From Variovorax sp. IB41 (GTDB lineage: Bacteria > Pseudomonadota > Gammaproteobacteria > Burkholderiales > Burkholderiaceae_C): a stretch of DNA of 64,000 nucleotides. A program made the position numbers and the translations under genes. Below the pieces are notes generated by a model that was given only the letters and a program-made list of their open reading frames with translations, was not told the DNA's origin and made no database searches. Shown in pieces: positions 33,840-43,598 of the stretch (position 1 is the stretch's first letter; every line of letters starts with the position of its first letter). The DNA is taken from positions 248,001-312,000 of the forward strand of contig NZ_JAEFCB010000001.1 in the NCBI RefSeq assembly GCF_016405905.1, in the 5' to 3' direction.

Positions 33840-33861
33840 CGGAGGTAATGGAGGTAATCAT
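33829..33861 (-). CDS. Putative Thr/Ile leader peptide of hom
   Basis: A 10-residue peptide MITSITSAAT (or 14 residues from ATG 33873, MGARMITSITSAAT). Five of ten codons are Ile or Thr, the end products of the homoserine branch. Both Ile codons are ATT, which is uncommon in this GC-rich genome. It lies just before the competing hairpins and terminator, as ThrL does in enterobacteria. The ribosome site is weak, so the exact start is uncertain. Confidence 0.5.
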   Translation of the reverse strand: MITSITSAAT

Positions 33862-34020
33862 TCGTGCACCCATTGCCTGCGGGAATGCAGGCGGCATCAT
33901 CCGGCCCATGCGGGCGGCGGCGGAGGCGGTGGGGAGGTGGAGGCACGACATGGAGCGCGGAGTGTACAGGAGCCATGCGGGCATTGGCGACAGGCGCCGT
34001 CGATCGGGGCACACTAAGCC

Positions 34021-36720
34021 ATGGACAAGCACTTCCTGACCCCGCTCTTCGCGCCGGCCTCGGCCGTGGCCTTCGTCGGCAACGCCAGCGACCCCGGCGG
34101 CCAGACCGCAGCGGGCCGCGTGCTGCGCGAGGCCTTTCGCGCCAACCGCTTCGACGGCGCGCTGCGCTTTCTCGATGTGCGCACCAAGGGCACGCTCGAA
34201 GAACTCTCGCAGACGCATGCCGACCTCGCCCTCATCGCGCTCGCGCCGCAGGACGTGGCGGCAGCCCTGGAGATCGCCGGCCGCATCGGCTGCAAGGCCG
34301 CAGTGGTCATCTCCAACGGCATCGCGCCCGAGCAAGCGGCCCAGTGGCGCAAGATCGCGCGCCGCGAAGGCGTGCACCTGCTCGGGCCGAATTCGCTGGG
34401 CTTCCAGCGCCCGCTGCTGCACCTGAACGCGAGCGTCGCGGGGCCGCTGGCCAAGGCCGGGCCGCTCGCGCTGGTGTCGCAATCGGGTGCGCTCACCGCC
34501 TCGATGCTCGACTGGGCGCGGCAGAACGGCGTGGGCTTTTCCAGCGTGGTGTCGCTGGGCCCACACACCTCGGTAGACATTCCGCAGGTGCTCGACTTCC
34601 TGGCCAACGACCAGGCCACGCACAGCATCATCGTGTACCTGGAAGGCATCTCTGACGCGCGCCGCTTCATGAGCGCGCTGCGTTCGGCCTCGCATGCCAA
34701 GCCGGTGGTGGTGCTCAAGGCCGGGCGCAAGCCCGCGGGCAACGCGGCGGCGCAGACGCACAGCGCGGCCATCGTGGGCAGCGACGACGTGTTCGATGCC
34801 GCGTTGCGCCGCGCGGGCGCCGTGCGGGTGCGCTCCTTCGTCGAGCTGTTCTCGGCCGCCAAGTGCCTCGCCTCGCGCTACCGGCCCGTGGGCAAGCGGC
34901 TCGCGGTGGTCACCAACGGTGGCGGCCCCGGCGTGCTGGCAGCGGACTGGATCAACGAGATCGGCCTCGATCTGGGCAAGCTCTCCGCGCCCGCGCAGAA
35001 GCTGCTGCAGCCCGCGCTGCCGCCGCTCGCATCGCTCACCGACCTGATCGACCTCTCCGAAGACGCCACGCCCGCGCACTTTCGCGCCGCCATCGACACC
35101 GCTTCGGCCGACAGCCAGGTCGATGGCGTGCTGGCCATCTTCTCGCCCAAGGCCGGCGTCGATGCGGCCGCCACGGCGCGCGCGCTGGCCGACATTCCGC
35201 GCCCCATGAACAAGCCGCTGCTCGCCTGCTGGATGGGCGACGCGTCCGTCGGCCCCGCGCGCAGCGTGCTGGCCGAAGCCACGATCCCGAGCTTTCGCAC
35301 GCCCGAGGCGGCCGTGGGCGCGTTCGGCAACATCGCGGCCTTCTACCAGAACCAGCAGCTGCTGCAGCAGACGCCGCCGCCGCTCTCCGCCCTCGCCAAG
35401 CCCGACATCGAAGGCGCGCGCCTCATCATCGAAAGCGTGCTGGCCGAGCGGCGCAAGGTGCTGACGGAGATGGAGTCGAAGTCGCTGCTGTCGTGCTTCC
35501 ACATCCCGATCACGCGCACGCTGCTTGCGCGCAGTGCCAACGAGGCCATGATGATCGCCACGCAGTTGGGCTTTCCGGTGGCGCTGAAGATCGATTCGCC
35601 CGACATCAGCCACAAGTCCGATGTCGAGGGCGTGGCGCTCAACGTGCTCAACGGCACCAGCGCGCGCGACACCTACGTGGAGATGATGGAGCGCGTGGCG
35701 CGCCTCGCGCCCGAGGCGCGCATCAACGGCGTGACCGTGCAGAAGATGGTGAAGGCGCGGCGCGGCCGCGAGATCTACGTGGGCCTGGTGACCGACGAGC
35801 CCTTCGGCCCGGTCATCGTCTTCGGCGCGGGCGGCACCATGATCGAGCTCATGAACGACCGCGCGATGGAGCTGCCGCCGCTCAACCAGTTTCTCGCGCA
35901 CCGCCTCATCGAACGCTCGCGCGTGGCCCAGACGCTGGGCGAATGGCGCGGCGCCCATCCGGTGAACATGGAGGCGCTCGAAGACGTGCTGCTGCGCGTC
36001 TCGGAAATGGTGTGCGAGCTGCCCGAGCTGCGCGAGATGGACATCAACCCCATCATCGTGGACGAGCACGGCGCGGTGTCGGTCGATGCGCGCATCGTGG
36101 TGGACAGCAGCCCGCAGGCGGTGGCGGGCCACGTGGGCAGCGGCTACCAGCACCTGGCCATCATGCCGTACCCCGCGCGCTACCGGCGCGAATGGCCGCT
36201 CCCCGGCACGGGCGGCGACCTCTACACCGTGCGGCCGGTGCATCCGAACGACGCGCAGATGCTGCAGGCGCTGGTGCAGGGCCTCTCGCCCGAGAGCCGG
36301 TGGTTCCGCTTCGTCTCGCGCTTCCATGAGCTGCCGCCCTCGATGCTCTCGCGCTTCACGCTCATCGACTACGACCGCGAGATGGCGCTGGTGGCCGTGG
36401 TGATGGAGCGCAGCAACGCGCCCGACGGCACCATCCTGGACAGCGAGCGCATCGTGGGCGTGTCGCGCTACGTCACCAACCCCGACCAGACCAGCTGCGA
36501 GTTCTCGCTGGTGGTGGCCGACGAGTTCAGCGGCAAGGGCATCGGCTCGCGGCTGCTCGAAAGCATCATCGACGTCGCGCGCGACCGGGGCCTGGCGGAA
36601 GTCGACGGGCTCGTGCTCGCCAACAACCCCGACATGCTCAAGCTGGTGCGCCGCATCGGCTTCACCGTGAAATCGTTCCCCGAAGATCCGGACTTCAAGC
36701 TGGTGACCTACCAGCTGTAG
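34021..36720 (+). CDS. Acyl-CoA synthetase (NDP-forming)/GNAT fusion, Pat-like protein acyltransferase
   Basis: An 899-residue fusion like the Pat/PatZ lysine acetyltransferases. Order: CoA-binding domain (about 10-130), succinyl-CoA-ligase-like domains (about 140-460) with ALVSQSGALTAS and the His in QTHSAAIVGSDD, ATP-grasp (about 470-700) with FPVALKIDSPDISHKSDVEG and VFGAGGTMIELMNDR, and a GNAT domain (about 735-899) with VADEFSGKGIGSRLLESI. Such proteins acetylate acyl-CoA synthetases and other targets in response to cAMP or acyl-CoA. It is monocistronic and divergent from hom. Confidence 0.9.
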   Translation: MDKHFLTPLFAPASAVAFVGNASDPGGQTAAGRVLREAFRANRFDGALRFLDVRTKGTLEELSQTHADLALIALAPQDVAAALEIAGRIGCKAAVVISNGIAPEQAAQWRKIARREGVHLLGPNSLGFQRPLLHLNASVAGPLAKAGPLALVSQSGALTASMLDWARQNGVGFSSVVSLGPHTSVDIPQVLDFLANDQATHSIIVYLEGISDARRFMSALRSASHAKPVVVLKAGRKPAGNAAAQTHSAAIVGSDDVFDAALRRAGAVRVRSFVELFSAAKCLASRYRPVGKRLAVVTNGGGPGVLAADWINEIGLDLGKLSAPAQKLLQPALPPLASLTDLIDLSEDATPAHFRAAIDTASADSQVDGVLAIFSPKAGVDAAATARALADIPRPMNKPLLACWMGDASVGPARSVLAEATIPSFRTPEAAVGAFGNIAAFYQNQQLLQQTPPPLSALAKPDIEGARLIIESVLAERRKVLTEMESKSLLSCFHIPITRTLLARSANEAMMIATQLGFPVALKIDSPDISHKSDVEGVALNVLNGTSARDTYVEMMERVARLAPEARINGVTVQKMVKARRGREIYVGLVTDEPFGPVIVFGAGGTMIELMNDRAMELPPLNQFLAHRLIERSRVAQTLGEWRGAHPVNMEALEDVLLRVSEMVCELPELREMDINPIIVDEHGAVSVDARIVVDSSPQAVAGHVGSGYQHLAIMPYPARYRREWPLPGTGGDLYTVRPVHPNDAQMLQALVQGLSPESRWFRFVSRFHELPPSMLSRFTLIDYDREMALVAVVMERSNAPDGTILDSERIVGVSRYVTNPDQTSCEFSLVVADEFSGKGIGSRLLESIIDVARDRGLAEVDGLVLANNPDMLKLVRRIGFTVKSFPEDPDFKLVTYQL

Positions 36721-36741
36721 GTCACCAGCGCGCCGCCGCGT

Positions 36742-39700
36742 TCAATCGGCGTGGTTCATGTCCGCGCAGTCGTGCGGATCGGCGCGGCACAGCTTCTCGT
36801 ACGCGACCACCGCCTTCCTGCGCTCGCTCAGGGCGGCCGGCGTGCGGAACGGCGCGAGGATCTCGCCGAGCGACATGCTCACGCCGTTCTTCACCACGTA
36901 CTCGACGGCGGCCGCGGCCTTCAGGTCCTGCAGCGGATTGCCGCGCACGATCACCAGGTCGGCCAGCTTGCCCACTTCCACCGTGCCCAGGTCCTGCTCG
37001 ACGCGGCTCATCCGCGCGGCGTTGAGGGTCACGTTCTGCAGCGCCTGGTGGTTCGAGGTGGCCATGCCCGCCGCGCGCAGGTTGGTCTGCAGCGCGATGC
37101 CCGGCGCGACCAGCGGCGTGTCGGTGCCGATGGCCAGGAGGCCGCCCGCGCGCTGCACCTTGGCCGACTGCTCGGCGTCCTTGCGCGCGAGTTGCAGCAC
37201 GGCCGGCGTCGGCGTCGCGGTGCCGCTCAGGCCCGCGAGGAAGTTCGGCGGAATCAGCAGCTTGAAGCGGTCGTCGCTGGTCATCAGCGGGTCTTGCCCC
37301 ACCAGCGCGAGCGAGGAGAAGAGCGTATCGACCAGGTGGAAATCGGCCTTCGCATGCAGGTCGTAGGCGTCCTGGTAGGTGAAGCCGCCGACCGACTTCG
37401 ACCAGCCATAGCCCATGCGCTGCGTTGCCGACAAATGCGTGGTGCCGCCAATGCCGGCCGCCGCGCCCGGCGCCAGCATGTGCGTGCCGGTCGGCACCCC
37501 CATGTCGAGCCCGGCCTGCGCGATCTTCACCATGATCGGGATCGGCGCGCGCACGTACGATTTCAGGTAGTCGACGCCCATGGCCTTGGCCTTGGCGATC
37601 TCCAGGTCGGCCACCTCGGGCCTGCGCAGGGTCCGCGCAAAGCTGTAGAACAGCCGGTTGCCCTCCCACAGCGGCGGCGAGACGAACAGGCGCGGCCCCA
37701 CGAGGTTGCCCGCCTCCAGCGCCTCGCGCATCTCGATGCTCTGGTGCAGCGGCCCCGCGACCGATTGCGTCGAGGTGATGCCATACGCCAGCATCGACGC
37801 GGCCACCTGCCCGTACTGCCCGCCCTGGTACAGCGTGAGCGGATGGAAGTGCGGGTCCCACAGGCCCGGCATCACGGTGAGCGCCGAGGCGTCGATGTAC
37901 TTGCGCGCGCGCCGCGCAGCCGCCGGGTCGTGCGGGCGGATCGCGGTGATGCGGTTGCCGTTGATGACGATGTCCACGTCGGTGCGCAGGGTCTCGCTGT
38001 TGCCGTCCCACAGGCGGCCGGCGCGCACGACCGTGGTTCCGTTCGACACGGCCTGCGTCCACGAGAGATCGAGCGGAATCTCCCTGGCGCCCGAACCGTC
38101 GGCCGCGATGGTCTTGAGCTTGTCGGTCGCCTTGTAGAGGATGGTGCGCGAATCGCCCGCCCACGAAGGCATGTCCGCCGCCTCCGCCGCGAGCTTGATC
38201 GGCGCGCCGAAGGGCGAGCCGTCGGGGTTCAGCTGCATCACGTGCAGCACCGAATCCATGATGAAGGCGACCTTGGTGCCGTCCGGCGACACGACCGCGG
38301 CGCCCTCCTCGCGGTCGGAGATCTGCATCGGCGCCTTGGCCACGGAATGGAAGGTGCCGGTCTTGCCCGCGATGTCGATCACGCGCAGCTTGTTGTAGCC
38401 CTCTCGAAAGCGGTTGTTGATGCGCTCGTTGTCCACCAGCACCACCCGCTTGCCGTCCGGCAGCCACGAGGGCGTGCTGACCTGCGAGCTCACCTGCGCG
38501 ATCACCACCTGCGGCGTGCGCGAGGCGATGTCCCACACCTCCAGCTGGCCCGAGCCGGTGGTGTAGGCGATGCGGTCCCCGGTCGGCGACATCTTCGGCG
38601 TGACCATCGACTTGGCGGGAATCGCCGCGAGGCGCGTGCGCCGCTTGGAGCCGATCTCCACCTGGTCGATGGCCAGCGCGCCGCCGTTGCCCTTCTCGGT
38701 CGAGAAGTACACGGCGCGCCCGTCGGGCGTGAACTGCGGGCTGCCATCGCGCGCCTTGTCGTTGGTCAGGCGCACGGGCGACTGGCCGATCTTCATCACC
38801 CACACGTCGTTGAGCGCGACGAAGGCCACGCTCTGTCCGTCGGGCGAGATCACCGGTGCGCTGATGCCGCGCACCGGCTGCGGTCCCAGGGTGTCGAAGC
38901 CGCGGTCCTTGCGCTTGTCGATGACGGGCCGGCGCACGGTGAGCGTCGCGCTGAACGGCACGTTGGCCGGCGCCTCGCCGGCGGCGTTGCGGATCTTGAT
39001 CTGGCCGTCCGCCGTGTACATGAAGCGGCCGTCCGCAAGGTGCCGCACGGGGAACGGAAAGAAGTCTTCGTTCTGCGCGATGTCCTTGCCGCGCACGCTC
39101 AGTGTCTTGCGGTCGGTCTGGAACACCAGGCCCGAACCGTCGGGCGCCCAGGCGGGCATGGTGCCGGGGCCGATGAGCTTGGGCGCCTCGGTGCCGCCCA
39201 CGGGGCGGGTGAAGACGCGCGCCGTGTCCACGAAGGCGAGCTGCTTGCCGTCGGGCGAGAGGACCGGGTTGCTTTCCGCGCCGGGGCCCGAGGTCAGCCT
39301 CGTGTAGACCGCGTCCAGCGACACGCGCCAGATCTTGTAGTTGCCGTCGTTGCTGCGGTCCGATGCGAAGACCAGGCCCTTGCCGTCCGGCGTCCATGCA
39401 GGCTCGCGGTCGTCGTTGGGACCGGTGGTGACGCGCCGCAGGCCCGACCCGTCGGGGTTGACGACCCACAGGTGGTAGTTGCCTTCCGCGTCGTAGTTCT
39501 GGAACGCGACGAGGCTGCCGTCGGGCGACCACACCGGCGCGGTCGGCTCCATGTCCCAACTGGTGATGCGCGTGGCGATGCCGCCGCGCAGCGGCAGCAT
39601 CCAGAGCGCGCCCATCGCGGTGAACGCGATGCGCTTGCCGTCGGGCGACGGTGCGGCGGCCATGTTGGTGCCTTCGTGGAATTCCACCGACACGTCCCTG

Positions 39701-39873
39701 GTCGAGCCCTGCAGCGTGCTCACGCTGGTCACCGGCACGGCGGCCTTCGTGACACCCGAGGAATCGGTACGGGAAACGAGGCCGCTGCCGCTGCCGTCGG
39801 TGCCGCATCCGGCGATCAGCACCGAGACGGCCGCGGCAACAGCCAGGGCCGGCGCGTGTTTGCGCATCTTCAT
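36742..39873 (-). CDS. Lipoprotein with PD40 beta-propeller and amidohydrolase domain
   Basis: A 1043-residue exported protein. A lipoprotein signal ends in the lipobox LIAGC (Cys near residue 21). Residues about 55-620 hold PD40/TolB-like propeller blades, each with a SPDG or TPDG motif (SPDGKRIAFT, TPDGKGLVFASDRSNDG). Residues about 640-1030 are an amidohydrolase: LWDPHFHPL gives the HxH metal motif, then VPTGTHMLAPG, GTTHLSATQ and AIGTDTPLVAPGIA with the Asp. Propeller-amidohydrolase fusions probably degrade peptides or cyclic amides in the periplasm; substrate unknown. The start ATG 39873 is supported by AGGAG upstream. Confidence 0.85.
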   Translation of the reverse strand: MKMRKHAPALAVAAAVSVLIAGCGTDGSGSGLVSRTDSSGVTKAAVPVTSVSTLQGSTRDVSVEFHEGTNMAAAPSPDGKRIAFTAMGALWMLPLRGGIATRITSWDMEPTAPVWSPDGSLVAFQNYDAEGNYHLWVVNPDGSGLRRVTTGPNDDREPAWTPDGKGLVFASDRSNDGNYKIWRVSLDAVYTRLTSGPGAESNPVLSPDGKQLAFVDTARVFTRPVGGTEAPKLIGPGTMPAWAPDGSGLVFQTDRKTLSVRGKDIAQNEDFFPFPVRHLADGRFMYTADGQIKIRNAAGEAPANVPFSATLTVRRPVIDKRKDRGFDTLGPQPVRGISAPVISPDGQSVAFVALNDVWVMKIGQSPVRLTNDKARDGSPQFTPDGRAVYFSTEKGNGGALAIDQVEIGSKRRTRLAAIPAKSMVTPKMSPTGDRIAYTTGSGQLEVWDIASRTPQVVIAQVSSQVSTPSWLPDGKRVVLVDNERINNRFREGYNKLRVIDIAGKTGTFHSVAKAPMQISDREEGAAVVSPDGTKVAFIMDSVLHVMQLNPDGSPFGAPIKLAAEAADMPSWAGDSRTILYKATDKLKTIAADGSGAREIPLDLSWTQAVSNGTTVVRAGRLWDGNSETLRTDVDIVINGNRITAIRPHDPAAARRARKYIDASALTVMPGLWDPHFHPLTLYQGGQYGQVAASMLAYGITSTQSVAGPLHQSIEMREALEAGNLVGPRLFVSPPLWEGNRLFYSFARTLRRPEVADLEIAKAKAMGVDYLKSYVRAPIPIMVKIAQAGLDMGVPTGTHMLAPGAAAGIGGTTHLSATQRMGYGWSKSVGGFTYQDAYDLHAKADFHLVDTLFSSLALVGQDPLMTSDDRFKLLIPPNFLAGLSGTATPTPAVLQLARKDAEQSAKVQRAGGLLAIGTDTPLVAPGIALQTNLRAAGMATSNHQALQNVTLNAARMSRVEQDLGTVEVGKLADLVIVRGNPLQDLKAAAAVEYVVKNGVSMSLGEILAPFRTPAALSERRKAVVAYEKLCRADPHDCADMNHAD

Positions 39874-40101
39874 GAGAGAGGTCTCCTGTTGGTCTTCTTG
39901 TTCCGCACATTCGCCTGCGGACGGGCGGCACACCGGGGGCGCGCCAGTTCACTCTGTGTGCACTTTCTGACAGCGCGCTTACCCGTTACCGGTGGAGACC
40001 AGAAGGCCTGCAAGGCACCGGCGCGTCGTAAGCTCCGGCGTCGCGTTGCGCGCTCCCGCGTAATGAATTCGTTGCAAGTCTTCCCCTTCCTTCTCCTCTC
40101 C

Positions 40102-41142
40102 ATGATCCGAACGTTCCTGCGTATCTCCGGCCGCCTCGTCGCGTCGCTCGCCGTGCTGCTCTCGGCCGCGTGGGCCTGCGCGGCCCTGTGGTACCAGCTG
40201 CCGGCAACGCCGGCCGTCAAGATCGCGGCCGGCGTGCTCTGGGCCGGCTTCGGCCTCGCGGCGATCGCGCTGCTGTGGCGCGGCAGGGCCGCGCGCGCCC
40301 TGCTCTCGTATGCCGTGGGGTTCGCCATGGTGCTGGCCTGGTGGGGCACCATCCTGCCGTCGCAAAACCGCGTCTGGTCCGACGATGTGGCGAGGCAGCT
40401 CGTCGCGCGCGTCGAGGGGAACAAGGTCATGATGGAGAACGTGCGCAACTTCGACTGGCGCACCGACACCGACTACACCCCGCGCTGGGAAACCCGCCGC
40501 TACGACCTCGACCGCCTGCGCTCGGTCGATGTGTCGCTCTCGTACTGGAGCGGCCCGGCCATCGCGCACACGCTCGTCTCATTCGGCTTCGACGACGGCC
40601 AGTTCGTCACCTTCTCCATCGAGATCCGCAAGGAGCGCGGTGAGAGCTTCTCGTCCATCGGCGGCTTCTTCAAGCAGTTCGAGACCAGCCTCGTCGCGGC
40701 CGACGAGCACGACATCCTGCGCGTGCGCACCAACGTGCGCGGCGAAGACGTCTACATGTACCGCGTGCGCCTGCCGCAATCGGAGATGCGCTCGCTCTTC
40801 CTCGGCTACCTCGGCGAAGGCGCGGCGCTGGTGCAAGCGCCGAACTTCTACAACACGCTCACCGCCAACTGCACGACCATCGTGTACGCGCTCGCCAAGC
40901 ATGTCGTGCCGGGCCTGCCGATGGACTGGCGGCTGCTGGCTTCGGGCTACCTGCCCGAGTACCTGCACGACGTCGGCGCCCTGACGCCGCGCCTGGACAT
41001 GGAAGAACTTCGCGCGGCCGGTCGCATCACCGAGCGTGCGCGCGCCTACGACGCCAACCCCGGCACGGAAAGCTTCTCGCAAGCCATCCGGAACGACTTG
41101 CCCGGTGTCGAAATGGCAGTCGATGCCGGGGCCAGGCCATGA
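40102..41142 (+). CDS. DUF4105 domain membrane protein
   Basis: A 346-residue DUF4105 protein. Two or three N-terminal membrane segments (about 8-30, 37-56, 62-80) are followed by an extracytoplasmic domain with VWSDDVARQLVARVEGN, NFDWRTDTDYTPRWETRRYDL and TLVSFGFDDGQFVTFSIEIR. It also has FYNTLTANCTTIVYALAKHV, whose NCTT is the conserved DUF4105 motif suggestive of a thiol active site. The ATG at 40102 is chosen; 40063 would add 13 hydrophobic residues. It overlaps the next gene by 4 bases (ATGA). Confidence 0.85.
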   Translation: MIRTFLRISGRLVASLAVLLSAAWACAALWYQLPATPAVKIAAGVLWAGFGLAAIALLWRGRAARALLSYAVGFAMVLAWWGTILPSQNRVWSDDVARQLVARVEGNKVMMENVRNFDWRTDTDYTPRWETRRYDLDRLRSVDVSLSYWSGPAIAHTLVSFGFDDGQFVTFSIEIRKERGESFSSIGGFFKQFETSLVAADEHDILRVRTNVRGEDVYMYRVRLPQSEMRSLFLGYLGEGAALVQAPNFYNTLTANCTTIVYALAKHVVPGLPMDWRLLASGYLPEYLHDVGALTPRLDMEELRAAGRITERARAYDANPGTESFSQAIRNDLPGVEMAVDAGARP

Positions 41143-43145
41143 CGGCTTCGCGCTTGCTCGCGCTGCCAGCGCTGCTCTGCGCCGCCGTGTTGCTGCTGAC
41201 CGGCTGCGCGGGCGTCACCGTCGGCTCGATCTCGCCGGCCGAATACCTCGCGCAACGCCGCGGCGACGTGCTCACCACCGGCAAGCTCAGCACCTCGGCG
41301 CAGGAGGTACTGCGCGTGATCGGCTCGGACGCCGATCTGTGCCGCAAGAACGGCCAGGCCTGCCGCCAGTCGCTGGCCGACTCGTCCGGCATCACCGACG
41401 AACAGCGCCTGTCCGCGCTCTCGGAGGTCTGGCTGCAGGTGGCGCTCGCGGCCGGAAAGAACGGCGGCGCGAGCGCTGGACCTTCAGCGCCCGAGACCAT
41501 CGAGGCATGGCTGGAGAGCGCGCGCCATGCCTACGCGTACCTTTTCTTCACCGCGCGCAAGCCGCGCGACCGGGCCTTCGAAGACCGCCAGACGCAGGTG
41601 CGCGACTACTACAACTACGCGGTGCAACAGGCCATCACCGGCCTCTTCCGGCGCTACCGCCAGGACGGCCGCCCGGACGACAGCGCGCTGCCGCGCGTGC
41701 CGCAGGTGGGCGACTGGCGCATTGACGTCGACCTCTCCGCGCTCGAGCTGCGCCCCGACGACCCGGTGCCGCAGGAGCTGATCCCCGCCGCCTCGCTCAC
41801 CTTCTCTGGCCTTCGCAACACCTACCGGCGCGACGGCTTCGGCGCCGAGCTGGTGGTGGCGACCAACCAGCCGGCTGTCGCGCCCCACCCTGCGACCACC
41901 ACGGCCGAAGACGACACCCCGCCCTACAGCGAAATGCCCTTCCCCGGCCTCACCGCGCTCGTGCGCTTCGAGGGCGCGGACCTGCGCGCGGTGCTCGCCA
42001 CGCACACCGCGCGCATCGTGGTGTTCGACCCCTACCGCACCTCGACCACGCGCCTCGCGGAGCAGGACATTCCGCTCGCGGCCAACTTCACCTCCGGCTA
42101 CGGCCTCTGGCTCGCGCGCTCGGACTTCGCGCGGCAGGCGCTGCGCAGCCTGTTCGGCAGCGCCGACGGGCTCACCCGGCCGCGCATCTACCTCATGCAG
42201 CCCTACGACCCGAACCGCCGCACGGTCATCATGCTGCACGGCCTGGCGAGCAGCCCCGAGGCGTGGATCAACGTGGCCAACGAGGTGCTGGGCGACGAAA
42301 CGCTGCGCCGCCGCTACCAGATCTGGCAGGTCTACTACCCGACGAACGCGCCGCTGCCGATCAACAACTTCGCGATCCGCCAGGCCATCACCGAGACGCT
42401 GGCGCACTTCGATCCCAGCGGCCAGGCTGAGGCCTCGCGCAACATCACGCTGATCGGGCACAGCATGGGCGGCGTGCTCTCGCGCCTGTTGTTGTCCTCG
42501 TCGGGCGACAAGCTGTGGGACGCGCTCCTCACCAGCTACCCCATGCAGGGCGCGCAGCAGCAGCGCATCGAGCAGCGGCTTGCGCCTTACCTGCGCTTCG
42601 AGCCGCTGCCGCAGGTGAGCGATGCGATCTTCATCGCCTCGCCGCACCGCGGCACGCCGTTCGCCAACAACCGCGTGGCGCGCTGGGTGGCCAACCTCAT
42701 CACGCTGCCGGTGGCGATGCTGGGGCAGCTGAACGACATGTCGCGCGAGCTCATGCGCATCGCGCCCGGCAAGCAGGACATCGGGCCGCTGCGCATTCCC
42801 AACAGCATCGACAACCTGAGCGACCGCGACGCCTTCGTGCAGATGTCCTCGGGCCTGCCGATGAACCCGCGCGTGCGCTTCCACTCGATCATCGGCAACG
42901 ACACGCCCGGCGTCGTGCAGGCGCTGTCGAGCGACGGCATCGTGCCCTACGAGAGCGCGCACCTGGAGGGCGCCGCCTCCGAGCTGGTGCTGTCGTCGGC
43001 GCACAGCGTGCAGGAGAACCCGCTGGCGATCCTGGAGATACGGCGAATCCTCCAGGAGCAGTTGCTGCTGACACCACGTTGTCAGGACATCCCTGTCAAG
43101 CTTCCTGGCGTGGGCGCGGCCGAAGGGCCGCCCTGCTCACCATGA
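41139..43145 (+). CDS. Alpha/beta-hydrolase lipoprotein
   Basis: A 668-residue exported hydrolase. The lipobox LLTGC is near residue 23. A helical N-terminal part (about 30-220) is followed by an alpha/beta-hydrolase domain with RRTVIMLHGLASSPEAW, the nucleophile elbow in LIGHSMGGVLSRLLL near residue 445, an Asp region and the His in SSAHSVQENP. It is lipase- or PGAP1-like. It overlaps the DUF4105 gene, and the two look like a membrane-linked pair that could process lipids or lipoproteins. Substrate unknown. Confidence 0.85.
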   Translation: MTASRLLALPALLCAAVLLLTGCAGVTVGSISPAEYLAQRRGDVLTTGKLSTSAQEVLRVIGSDADLCRKNGQACRQSLADSSGITDEQRLSALSEVWLQVALAAGKNGGASAGPSAPETIEAWLESARHAYAYLFFTARKPRDRAFEDRQTQVRDYYNYAVQQAITGLFRRYRQDGRPDDSALPRVPQVGDWRIDVDLSALELRPDDPVPQELIPAASLTFSGLRNTYRRDGFGAELVVATNQPAVAPHPATTTAEDDTPPYSEMPFPGLTALVRFEGADLRAVLATHTARIVVFDPYRTSTTRLAEQDIPLAANFTSGYGLWLARSDFARQALRSLFGSADGLTRPRIYLMQPYDPNRRTVIMLHGLASSPEAWINVANEVLGDETLRRRYQIWQVYYPTNAPLPINNFAIRQAITETLAHFDPSGQAEASRNITLIGHSMGGVLSRLLLSSSGDKLWDALLTSYPMQGAQQQRIEQRLAPYLRFEPLPQVSDAIFIASPHRGTPFANNRVARWVANLITLPVAMLGQLNDMSRELMRIAPGKQDIGPLRIPNSIDNLSDRDAFVQMSSGLPMNPRVRFHSIIGNDTPGVVQALSSDGIVPYESAHLEGAASELVLSSAHSVQENPLAILEIRRILQEQLLLTPRCQDIPVKLPGVGAAEGPPCSP

Positions 43146-43174
43146 AACGCGATGAAGCAAGACGAGGAAACCCA

Positions 43175-43567
43175 GTGACCCATTCAGCCACCGTTCAAAA
43201 CTACTCCGCCGCATGGGCCCAGGCCACTGAACGGGACATCCGCGAGGCGCTCGCGCTGTGCTGGACACCCGCGAGCACCTACACCGACCCGATCACCCCG
43301 ACAGCCACCGGCCCCGAGGAACTGGCCGCGGTCATCCTCGACTTCCGCGCACGCTATCCCGGCGCCTTCATCGTGCCTGCCAGCCAGCTGGACGTGCACC
43401 ATGCGGTCGGCCGTTTCGCGTGGCTCCTGAAATCGCCGGCGCCGCTGGAGGTCGACGGCACGGCCTATGGCCTGGAGATGGACGGCTTCGACTACGTAGA
43501 GTTCTCGCAGGACGGCAGCCGCATCCTCAAGATCACCGGTTTCTTTGGTCCCCTGCGAGCAGGGTGA
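43175..43567 (+). CDS. SnoaL-like/NTF2-fold protein
   Basis: A 130-residue cytosolic protein of the NTF2-like (SnoaL/polyketide-cyclase) fold: VQNYSAAWAQATERDIREAL, STYTDPITPTATGPEEL, and strands FAWLLKSPAPLEVDG and RILKITGFFGP. The GTG at 43175 is chosen because GAGGAAA lies 7 bases upstream; an ATG at 43142, overlapping the previous stop, would add 11 charged residues. Members include small enzymes and binding proteins; no specific role is evident. Confidence 0.75.
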   Translation: MTHSATVQNYSAAWAQATERDIREALALCWTPASTYTDPITPTATGPEELAAVILDFRARYPGAFIVPASQLDVHHAVGRFAWLLKSPAPLEVDGTAYGLEMDGFDYVEFSQDGSRILKITGFFGPLRAG

Positions 43568-43598
43568 ACGTAATACGGGCGTGCGTTAATAGCGCCCC

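Noticed and set aside
36751..41142. A 1463-codon open frame on the plus strand ending in the DUF4105 gene
   Set aside because: Its first 3.3 kb is antisense to the propeller-amidohydrolase gene, which has clear domains. Only the 3' part from 40102 is real coding.
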